From Chloroflexota bacterium (GTDB lineage: Bacteria; Chloroflexota; Dehalococcoidia; Dehalococcoidales; RBG-16-60-22), in contig JANYKH010000323.1 of the NCBI GenBank assembly GCA_025358235.1, positions 1 through 5,193 of the forward strand: a stretch of 5,193 bases of DNA, read 5' to 3'. This document shows, in pieces, positions 1-5,193 of the stretch. Each line of letters begins with the position of its first letter. The first letter of the stretch is position 1. The position numbers were made by a program, and so were the translations under genes. The notes under the pieces are model-generated. The model was not told the DNA's origin and made no database searches. It saw only the letters and a program-made list of their open reading frames with translations.

Positions 1-729
1 CCCGCTACGTCTCAGGCCTCACCTCCCCAGGAAGTAACTTCAGCCCCGGCGGGTTCCTCATCGGTAGCGACTCCCCCCGCGGCCGCAACCACTCCCCGCC
101 CCCAAAGCTTCATAAATATCCCCAGTTTTGCCGACCTGATAGATGCGGCCAAACCGTGCGTGGTGGAAATTGATGTCTCAGCTACGGCCAGAGTTGGCCG
201 CCGTACGGTTCAGCAGCAGGGGGCTGGCTCCGGTTGGATAATGGACACGAACGGCACGATAGTCACCAACGCCCACGTAGTCGAAGGCGCGACGACAATC
301 ACCGTTACCACGGCTGACGGAAAGATCTTTCCTGCTCAGTTAATCAAGTCTGATGCGATAAACGATCTGGCGCTGATAAAGATAAACGCTCCCCAACTCC
401 AGAGCATGAAGATAGGTGATGCTGCCAAACTTCGCAGCGGAGACTGGGTACTGGCGATAGGCAATCCGCTGGGACAGGGTATTACGGCAACACCCGGCAT
501 TGTAAGCCGTCTAGGAGTCAGTGTTCCTATCAGTACGACACAAACATATAGCGATTTGATTGAAACGACCGCGCCGATTAACCCCGGCAACAGCGGCGGG
601 CCGCTCATCAATATGTCCGGTGAGGTCATCGGAATTACCACTCTCGGGGCATCCGGTGTTCAAGGCATGGGTTACGCTATAAGCATGGCGGACGCACTCC
701 CTCAAATCCAAAAACTGTCAGTCAAATGA
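1..729 (+). CDS. Secreted HtrA/trypsin-like serine protease, PDZ-less, 5' partial
   Basis: The reading frame is open from the first base, so the true start lies left of the window; an internal GTG at 160 falls inside the conserved domain edge and is not the start. Of the 242 residues visible, roughly 1-40 are a Pro/Ala/Ser/Thr-rich linker, which suggests that a missing signal or membrane anchor precedes it. The rest is a chymotrypsin-fold protease domain with the full triad: His92 in TNAHVVEG, Asp122 in NDLALIKI and Ser198 in NPGNSGGPL. The AIGNPLG segment typical of the HtrA/DegP family is also present. The family cleaves misfolded or damaged extracytoplasmic proteins. The protein ends about 44 residues after the catalytic Ser, just past GYAIS, so there is no PDZ domain; this fits short trypsin-like (S1C-type) members and argues against canonical DegP. 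Family assignment is firm; substrate and regulation are unknown. Confidence 0.93.
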   Translation, partial: PATSQASPPQEVTSAPAGSSSVATPPAAATTPRPQSFINIPSFADLIDAAKPCVVEIDVSATARVGRRTVQQQGAGSGWIMDTNGTIVTNAHVVEGATTITVTTADGKIFPAQLIKSDAINDLALIKINAPQLQSMKIGDAAKLRSGDWVLAIGNPLGQGITATPGIVSRLGVSVPISTTQTYSDLIETTAPINPGNSGGPLINMSGEVIGITTLGASGVQGMGYAISMADALPQIQKLSVK

Positions 730-760
730 CATCCACAACCGGCGATCACCGGGTTTAATT

Positions 761-788
761 AAGGCCGCGGGCTCTTGGCTTGTTTTTT
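761..788 (+). terminator. Possible weak Rho-independent terminator after the protease gene
   Basis: AAGGCC at 761-766 can pair with GGCTT at 777-781, with one bulged G and a 10-base loop, followed by six T at 783-788. A second imperfect hairpin lies just upstream (AACCGG 737-742 with CCGGGTT 749-755, one bulged G). The stems are short and imperfect, so this is a position-based suggestion: it sits 32 bases past the stop and before the next gene. Confidence 0.3.
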
Positions 789-797
789 GATGATGAT

Positions 798-809
798 TAT
801 CGGACGATA
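798..809. repeat. Short inverted repeat TATCG-GA-CGATA upstream of phosphoesterase gene
   Basis: Perfect 5-base arms separated by 2 bases lie 48 bases before the phosphoesterase ATG. The symmetry is compatible with a dimeric regulator half-site pair, but no known operator consensus is recognised. A palindrome this short can occur by chance. Confidence 0.3.
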
Positions 810-828
810 GGGAGGGTCAATTAAGTAA

Positions 829-841
829 CAATTGAGAATTG
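829..841. repeat. Short inverted repeat CAATT-GAG-AATTG next to the ribosome binding site
   Basis: Perfect 5-base arms with a 3-base spacer end 4 bases before the Shine-Dalgarno-like GGGGAAAG. A further CAATT copy sits at 818-822, in direct orientation and 11 bases (about one helical turn) upstream. It could be an operator or a small AT-rich hairpin in the leader. No regulator is assigned. Confidence 0.3.
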
Positions 842-844
842 CTT

Positions 845-852
845 GGGGAAAG
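845..852 (+). promoter_or_regulatory. Ribosome binding site deciding the ATG start at 857
   Basis: GGGGAAAG lies 4 bases before the ATG at 857. It supports that start over the in-frame TTG at 839, which would add six polar residues (one being an internal ATG-preceding Glu) in front of the lipoprotein signal peptide. A stronger-looking GGAGGG at 811-816 is followed by no usable start at normal spacing. Confidence 0.55.
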
Positions 853-856
853 TGAG

Positions 857-2386
857 ATGAGTAAATATAACCATCTATTGGCTGCTCTGATAATCTCTTT
901 GACAGCGATACTCATCTCTTGTACTTCCCAGGTTGCGACCCGGACCCCAAACCCAAATGCGACACAGACCCCCCCGGCGCCCGTTTCTATTCCGTCTTCA
1001 CCATCGCCAATCTTCACCCCGCCATCCCACCCAACGCCCGCCACAACCACGCTACCTTCTCTAATTCCCGCGTTGCAGCCAACTCCCGGCGCGCCGGCGT
1101 TCAGACTACTTGGGACTGTCGTTGATATCACCGGTTCACTGGTTGCGGTGCAGAGAAATAAAGGTACGGTTTTCACGGTTTACACCCCCAACGGGATACT
1201 CCCTTCCATTAAACCGGGTGTTACTGTGTCAGTTAATGGTACGAGAAGCAACGGTCTTGTTTGGGCGGATCAGATCCGGGTGACAGGTGGTGCGGCCTGG
1301 CCCGAGCCTACGACACCTGTTCAACCCACGGGGAAAATCGACCACATCATTTTCCTGATACAGGAAAATCATTCTTTCGATAACTATTTTGGGACGTTTC
1401 CAGGGGCGGCGGGGTTTCCAACGGGGGTTAAACTGCCTGAGACTCCAGGTGCGGGGCCCACCGTATCCCCCTTCCATTTCACGGCGCCTTTGAACCATGA
1501 CATTGACCACAGCTGGCAGACGGCTCAAGCATCGGTTAACGGCGGGAAAATGGATGCCTTTGTCTACGCGGAAAAATCTGTCGATACCATGGGGTATTAT
1601 GACGGAACTGACATTCCGAATTATTGGGATTACGCCAAAAGGTTCGTCCTGCTGGACAACTTCTATTCATCTCTCATGGGACCTTCGCTGCCCAACCACC
1701 TGTACATCATGTCCGGTCAATCCGGTGGCATCGTGAAGAACATGGAAGAACCGCCGCAGGGTGGATTTAATTTCCCGGTGATTGCCTATGAATTAGAGCG
1801 GGCGGGTGTAACCTGGAAATATTATGACGGCAAGGCAGACCCGCAGCAGTTTAGCTTATGGAATCCGCTGCCGGGCTTCCGCGCTTTTATGGATGACAAG
1901 CAGTTGATGACCCATCTGGTCAATGGGACCGATCTGTACCAGGACTTGAGAAACGGCACCCTGCCGACCATTTCCTGGATCGTGCCTAACGGGGAAGAGA
2001 GCGAACACCCTCCGGCTGATATTCAGCTGGGTATGTGGTATGTCACGGACATTGTAAATGCGCTGATGAAAAGCCCCTATTGGAATAATACCGCTCTTAT
2101 CATCGCGTGGGATGATTATGGTGGGTTTTATGACCACGTTCCCCCGCCCCGCGTAGACACTTACGGTTATGGTCCGCGCGTCCCGGCCATACTCATATCC
2201 CGCTACCTGGATGCTGGTAAAGTTGACCACTCGGAGTACGATTTCACGTCGGTTCTGCGTTTTATTGAAGATCATTTGAATATTGCCCCTCTGGCAGCGC
2301 GGGACGGCCAGTCCCCTGATATTGGTAAGAGTTTTGACCTGACAAAATCGGCGGCTCCATTTATTATTTCGGCCCCGATCCGTTAG
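857..2386 (+). CDS. Secreted lipoprotein phosphoesterase (AcpA / phospholipase C family)
   Basis: A 509-residue protein of the PF04185 phosphoesterase family, whose members are acid phosphatases and phospholipases C. It starts with a lipoprotein signal peptide (MSK, hydrophobic stretch, lipobox LISC with Cys22), so it is probably tethered to the outer face of the membrane. Residues about 25-80 form a Pro/Thr/Ser-rich linker. Residues about 82-145 look like a small beta-rich domain ([14 protein letters not shown] to ADQIRVTG), resembling DUF5666/OB-like modules. The catalytic domain begins near 162 with [18 protein letters not shown]. By analogy with the Francisella AcpA structure, the likely metal and nucleophile residues are Glu170, Asn171, Ser277 (GPSLPNH) and Asp419-Asp420 ([10 protein letters not shown]). 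His214, His218 and His384 are candidate phosphate contacts. The size matches AcpA-type enzymes better than the larger two-domain phospholipases C. The role is probably phosphate release from external esters; the exact substrate cannot be told. The ATG at 857 is preferred because it gives a clean signal peptide. Confidence 0.93.
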   Translation: MSKYNHLLAALIISLTAILISCTSQVATRTPNPNATQTPPAPVSIPSSPSPIFTPPSHPTPATTTLPSLIPALQPTPGAPAFRLLGTVVDITGSLVAVQRNKGTVFTVYTPNGILPSIKPGVTVSVNGTRSNGLVWADQIRVTGGAAWPEPTTPVQPTGKIDHIIFLIQENHSFDNYFGTFPGAAGFPTGVKLPETPGAGPTVSPFHFTAPLNHDIDHSWQTAQASVNGGKMDAFVYAEKSVDTMGYYDGTDIPNYWDYAKRFVLLDNFYSSLMGPSLPNHLYIMSGQSGGIVKNMEEPPQGGFNFPVIAYELERAGVTWKYYDGKADPQQFSLWNPLPGFRAFMDDKQLMTHLVNGTDLYQDLRNGTLPTISWIVPNGEESEHPPADIQLGMWYVTDIVNALMKSPYWNNTALIIAWDDYGGFYDHVPPPRVDTYGYGPRVPAILISRYLDAGKVDHSEYDFTSVLRFIEDHLNIAPLAARDGQSPDIGKSFDLTKSAAPFIISAPIR

Positions 2387-2691
2387 TCCTTTCACTATTT
2401 TCCTGTTTCGCTAAAGAATCGAAGGTAGTTTTTACCTGTTCGCTTAATGTGAGTTGCTGCCGTATTCTTTGGGAAACAAGCAATGATTCCTCCCCAACCA
2501 ATCATTTTAGGTACGAATACTTATAGCATTGGATCCCAATCCCCATGAAAATGAGTTGGATGCCCCTGCTCGAAAAATTGTTGGACCACCGCTACTGACC
2601 GCCTCTCCGTTGTTGATATTTTTTAGGCTACTGAAATACGTATAAAAGCGCTGAAAGATGAGACTGATTGCTTTGACTGCCGTCTAACTCG
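2387..2691. other. Intergenic region of about 305 bp between phosphoesterase and oxidase genes
   Basis: No convincing gene, tRNA or mobile element is seen. It contains two tiny perfect hairpins: AGGTA/TACCT around a GTTTT loop (2423-2437), with no T-run after it, and ATTGG/CCAAT around ATC (2528-2540). It also has an 8-base direct repeat GCTACTGA at 2591 and 2627, and a possible promoter near 2613-2646. The length and AT-rich right end suggest that it separates two transcription units and carries the oxidase operon's control region. Confidence 0.6.
2613..2646 (+). promoter_or_regulatory. Tentative promoter for the oxidase operon
   Basis: TTGATA at 2613-2618 resembles a -35 box and TATAAA at 2641-2646 a -10 box, but the spacing of 22 bases is too long for an ordinary sigma-70 promoter. 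It is kept because it is the best-placed candidate, 46 bases before the coxB start, and a promoter is expected in this gap. Confidence 0.2.
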
Positions 2692-3741
2692 ATGAAGAAG
2701 AGATTGCTGGTTTTATCCCTCATCTCAGCCGCACTATCCGCGGTTTTTGTGTACGTTTTTCTGCATTTTGATATGGTACCCCACCCCGCATCGCTGGAAA
2801 GAACGGCTATCGACCACCTGCTGCAGGTACTTTTTGCAATTGCCGGCGTGGTCTTTTCCGTGATCATCGTTTTCTTTGTTGACTCGGTGATTTTCTTCCG
2901 GCGCAGACCGGGCGACCAGGGTTATGGAGCTCCGTTTACAGGTTATCTGGCCCTGGAATGGGCCTGGACCATCATTCCCCTGGTTATTGTCGGTACTTTA
3001 TCGGTTTACGGAGCTGTAATACTCAACGCCATCACCAGCACGGCTACAGCGCAAACTGATATACATGTTGACGTGCTGGCGTTCCGTTACGGCTGGCAAT
3101 TTACCTATCCGGATTACGGCGTCAGATCATTTGATCTGGAATTGCCGGTGGACCGCGAGGTGATATTCCACATCGAATCAAAAGACGTGGTGCACTCTTT
3201 CTGGGTGCAGGAATTTGGTCCGAAACAGGACGCTGTACCGGGAATTACCACCGAACTCAGACTCACCCCTACTAAGACGGGCCAATACCTGGTGCGCTGT
3301 TCCCAGCTTTGCGGTAACGGCCATACCTTTATGACGGCACCGGTAGCGGTAGTGCCCGCAGGTGATTTCCAGACCTGGATTCAAAACCAGGAAAAATCGA
3401 CTCCGGTGCCCAGCCCCGCCCCCTCCACTGCGGCAACCCTGCCCGCAGGTAAATCGGTCTCTATCAACCTCGTTGCACAGAATACCGCCTTTGATCTGGG
3501 TACTATCAATGTCCCGGCGGGGGCCAGTGTGACGATTAACTTCACCAACCGGGACAGCATACCGCACAACTTTGCCCTTTACACTGATGGCACGGCTCAG
3601 ACCCTCATCTTCCGAGGTCAGATAATCACCGCCCCGGCCACAGCATCATATACTTTTACCGCTCCGGCCAAACCGGGGACATATTTCTTCCGGTGTGACG
3701 TTCACCCTATGCTAATGACAGGAAGTTTTGTTGTTCAGTAG
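2692..3741 (+). CDS. coxB: Cytochrome c oxidase subunit II fused to a C-terminal blue-copper (cupredoxin) domain
   Basis: A 349-residue subunit II of a heme-copper O2 reductase; it accepts electrons at CuA on the outer face of the membrane. An N-terminal hydrophobic segment (about 5-24, signal peptide or helix) is followed by two helices (about 43-69 and 90-111; the second carries the family's LEWAWTIIP). The CuA domain contains FRYGWQFTYPD (Trp135) and the full ligand set His168, Cys203, Gln205 (carbonyl), Cys207, His211 and Met214 (CSQLCGNGHTFM). Gln replaces the common Glu, as in Thermus ba3. After a Pro/Ser/Ala linker (about 236-252), residues about 255-349 form a plastocyanin-like domain with a type-1 copper set: His292 (IPHNF), Cys335, His338 and Met342 (CDVHPMLMTG). 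This domain probably feeds electrons to CuA. Canonical caa3 fusions carry cytochrome c here instead; no CXXCH is present. No clear Shine-Dalgarno precedes the ATG, but an in-frame TGA at 2674 leaves no other ordinary start. The subunit I gene follows after 15 bases. Confidence 0.95.
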   Translation: MKKRLLVLSLISAALSAVFVYVFLHFDMVPHPASLERTAIDHLLQVLFAIAGVVFSVIIVFFVDSVIFFRRRPGDQGYGAPFTGYLALEWAWTIIPLVIVGTLSVYGAVILNAITSTATAQTDIHVDVLAFRYGWQFTYPDYGVRSFDLELPVDREVIFHIESKDVVHSFWVQEFGPKQDAVPGITTELRLTPTKTGQYLVRCSQLCGNGHTFMTAPVAVVPAGDFQTWIQNQEKSTPVPSPAPSTAATLPAGKSVSINLVAQNTAFDLGTINVPAGASVTINFTNRDSIPHNFALYTDGTAQTLIFRGQIITAPATASYTFTAPAKPGTYFFRCDVHPMLMTGSFVVQ

Positions 3742-3756
3742 AGACGCCGAATTAAT

Positions 3757-5193
3757 ATGAAAAAGATATTATCGTTGGGCTTCGTCCGGGGGATCATCGC
3801 CGGCCTTATCGGGGTGGGCGGGGGTGTTGGCATCACCATCCTGGTGCGCATGGCCGCCGGATTACCGGCATGGAAACCTGCTCCGGCCTTTATTGTGGGG
3901 ATTCTCACCGGGTTAATTACGTACCTCATCGTATTGGGGGTTTTTCGCTACTGGTGGGACTGGGCCACCGGCCAGAGGAAGAACAATGAAGAACATCCCA
4001 AACAGTCCTGGGAACGATATTTTAATGTCGATACCAACCATAAAGTTATCGGCGTTCAATATCTGGTGACAGCCCTGGTATTTCTGCCTTTTGCGGTATT
4101 TTTACAGTTGATCGGACGGCTGGACCTGACCAAATTAATCCCCGGTCTTATAAGTCCGTCAGCCTATGAATCAATAATCAGCGACCATGCGATTGTGATG
4201 CTGTTCATCGTGGTATTACCGGCATTTTCTGGGCTGATGAACTACTTTATCCCTTTGTTAATCGGCGCGCGGGACATGGCTTTCCCCCGCCTCAACGCCT
4301 TTACGTTCTGGCTGGTGCCCCCATCCGCCATGCTCGTAGTTTTCAGCCTCGCCGCCGGAGGTTTTGATACCGGCTGGACGGTTTATCCGCCGCTGGCCGC
4401 GGATTTCGAGCCGCTGGGGATGGACCTGATTTTGCTCGGGGTGTATTTTAGCGGTCTTTCATCGATATTGACGGCAATTAACGTGCTCACCACGATATTC
4501 AAAATGCGTGCTCCTGGCATGACGCTTTTCCGCATGCCTGTTTTTGTCTGGTCTTCACTGGCCACGGTGGGCCTGAGCTTGATTTTCACTCAGTTCATCG
4601 CCATGGCTTTTCTCATGGTGTTGTTTGAGCGCTACCTGGGGATGGTCTTCTTCCGTCCGGAGTCCGGAGGTAGTGTGCTGCTTTATCAATATTTGTTTTG
4701 GTTTTATTCTCACCCGGCCGTGTATGTCTTTGTCCTTTTAGGTTTGGGGCTGATCAGCGATATATTGCCCGTATTCGCCCGCAAGCCTCTTTTCGGTTAT
4801 AAGGCAGTGGCTCTCTCCAGCCCTGGCATCGCGGCGGGCGGCACAATTGTATTCGCCCATCATATGTTTGCATCCGGTATGCCGGCGGTGCTCCGCGTTC
4901 CTTTTATGGTGACGACACTGCTGGTATCGGTGCCGACGGGAGTCAAGGTTTTTGCCTGGGTGGCCACAATGTGGATGGGCAAGCTATGGATGAAAACCCC
5001 GCTTTTATTTGTCCTCACGGCGATTATTACTTTCCTTTTAGGGGGGTTGACCGGGGTGCCCCTGGGTATTGTGCCGGTCGATCTTTACCTGCATGATACC
5101 TACTTTGTCGTCGGTCATTTTCACGCGATGTTTTTCGGCGGTTTTCTCTTACCCCTGATGGCGGCCATTTACTACTGGTTCCCCAAGGTGTTT
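3757..5193 (+). CDS. coxA: Cytochrome c oxidase subunit I (A2-type, N-terminally extended), 3' partial
   Basis: An ATG opens a frame that runs off the right edge, giving 479 visible residues. This is the catalytic subunit of an aa3/caa3-type oxidase, which reduces O2 to water and pumps protons. Ligands present: heme a His144 (SDHAIVMLF) and His456; heme a3 His454 (VVGHFHAMFFGG); CuB His319, His368 and His369 (FAHHMF). Tyr323 is the active-site Tyr expected to cross-link to His319. D-channel Asp173 and Asn180 (GARDMAFPRLN) and K-channel Lys397, Thr394 (VPTGVKVF) and Ser334 are kept. The usual HPEVY Glu is absent; YSHPAVY (317-323) is the Tyr-Ser motif of A2-type enzymes. Homology to ordinary subunit I begins near residue 86 (RYFNVDTNHKVIG). 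Before it, two extra hydrophobic segments (about 12-31 and 44-63) and a charged stretch (73-87) form an unusual extension. The gene lies 15 bases after coxB, surely in the same operon; the Shine-Dalgarno is weak (AGAG at 3740-3743, 13 bases from the ATG), which hints at translational coupling. Confidence 0.95.
   Translation, partial: MKKILSLGFVRGIIAGLIGVGGGVGITILVRMAAGLPAWKPAPAFIVGILTGLITYLIVLGVFRYWWDWATGQRKNNEEHPKQSWERYFNVDTNHKVIGVQYLVTALVFLPFAVFLQLIGRLDLTKLIPGLISPSAYESIISDHAIVMLFIVVLPAFSGLMNYFIPLLIGARDMAFPRLNAFTFWLVPPSAMLVVFSLAAGGFDTGWTVYPPLAADFEPLGMDLILLGVYFSGLSSILTAINVLTTIFKMRAPGMTLFRMPVFVWSSLATVGLSLIFTQFIAMAFLMVLFERYLGMVFFRPESGGSVLLYQYLFWFYSHPAVYVFVLLGLGLISDILPVFARKPLFGYKAVALSSPGIAAGGTIVFAHHMFASGMPAVLRVPFMVTTLLVSVPTGVKVFAWVATMWMGKLWMKTPLLFVLTAIITFLLGGLTGVPLGIVPVDLYLHDTYFVVGHFHAMFFGGFLLPLMAAIYYWFPKVF

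Noticed and set aside
839..856. TTG at 839 as start of the phosphoesterase
   Set aside because: The ATG at 857 has a Shine-Dalgarno-like GGGGAAAG and gives a clean lipoprotein signal peptide; the TTG overlaps an inverted repeat and adds acidic residues.
1856..2395. Long open frame on the - strand (179 codons) opposite the phosphoesterase
   Set aside because: It is antisense to a well-conserved catalytic domain and its translation resembles no protein family; it is a shadow of the real gene.
2423..2437. AGGTA/TACCT hairpin as terminator of the phosphoesterase gene
   Set aside because: The stem is only 5 bp, A/T-containing, and not followed by a T-run.
2483..2548. Small open frame of 21 codons in the intergenic gap
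   Set aside because: It has no proper ribosome binding site and no recognisable sequence, and it is of a length expected by chance.
2545..2598. Small open frame of 17 codons (starts MKMSWMPLLEKLLDHRY)
   Set aside because: No Shine-Dalgarno, too short to recognise, and not resembling any gene remnant I can name.
2591..2634. Direct repeat GCTACTGA at 2591-2598 and 2627-2634
   Set aside because: One 8-base repeat pair is about what chance gives in 300 bases, and its spacing does not fit clear operator geometry.
3178..3567. Open frame on the - strand (129 codons) opposite coxB
   Set aside because: It lies over the CuA and cupredoxin domains and has low-complexity, unrecognisable translation; it is a shadow.
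3736..3759. coxB and coxA share a reading frame, with only the TAG and five sense codons between them, so readthrough would give a II-I fusion
   Set aside because: One gene pair in three shares a frame by chance, there is no readthrough signal, and the fused product would place the cupredoxin domain between subunits. Ordinary separate translation is simpler.

Overview
The window looks like bacterial chromosomal DNA with four protein-coding genes, all on the + strand. Two genes are cut by the window edges. I see no RNA genes, mobile elements or CRISPR arrays. A lipoprotein lipobox, Pro/Thr/Ser/Ala-rich extracytoplasmic linkers, an aa3/caa3-type oxidase with the A2-type 'YS' motif, and a blue-copper domain fused to the oxidase together suggest Chloroflexota or a similar lineage. 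That assignment rests on style and family knowledge only and is tentative.

Layout. Positions 1-729 hold the C-terminal part of a secreted HtrA/trypsin-like serine protease. Its His/Asp/Ser triad is complete, and it stops right after the protease domain with no PDZ domain. After a gap with weak hairpins and two short inverted repeats, 857-2386 encodes a secreted lipoprotein of the AcpA/phospholipase C phosphoesterase family (PF04185), with an extra small beta-rich domain between the linker and the catalytic domain. A non-coding stretch of about 305 bp (2387-2691) separates these two genes from the respiratory genes.

Positions 2692-3741 encode cytochrome c oxidase subunit II with a complete CuA site, fused at its C-terminus to a plastocyanin-like type-1 copper domain. 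Fifteen bases later, 3757 to the window end encodes subunit I with all visible heme and CuB ligands. It has an N-terminal extension of about 70 residues with two predicted membrane helices. The subunit II and I genes are almost certainly one operon; subunits III and IV would be expected just past the right edge.

How they work together. The fused blue-copper domain probably delivers electrons to CuA, then heme a, then the heme a3-CuB centre, where O2 is reduced. The domain could replace, or receive from, a soluble cytochrome c or cupredoxin donor. The upstream protease and phosphoesterase are extracytoplasmic proteins with no evident mechanistic tie to the oxidase. The main point of interest is the subunit II-cupredoxin fusion paired with an extended A2-type subunit I.
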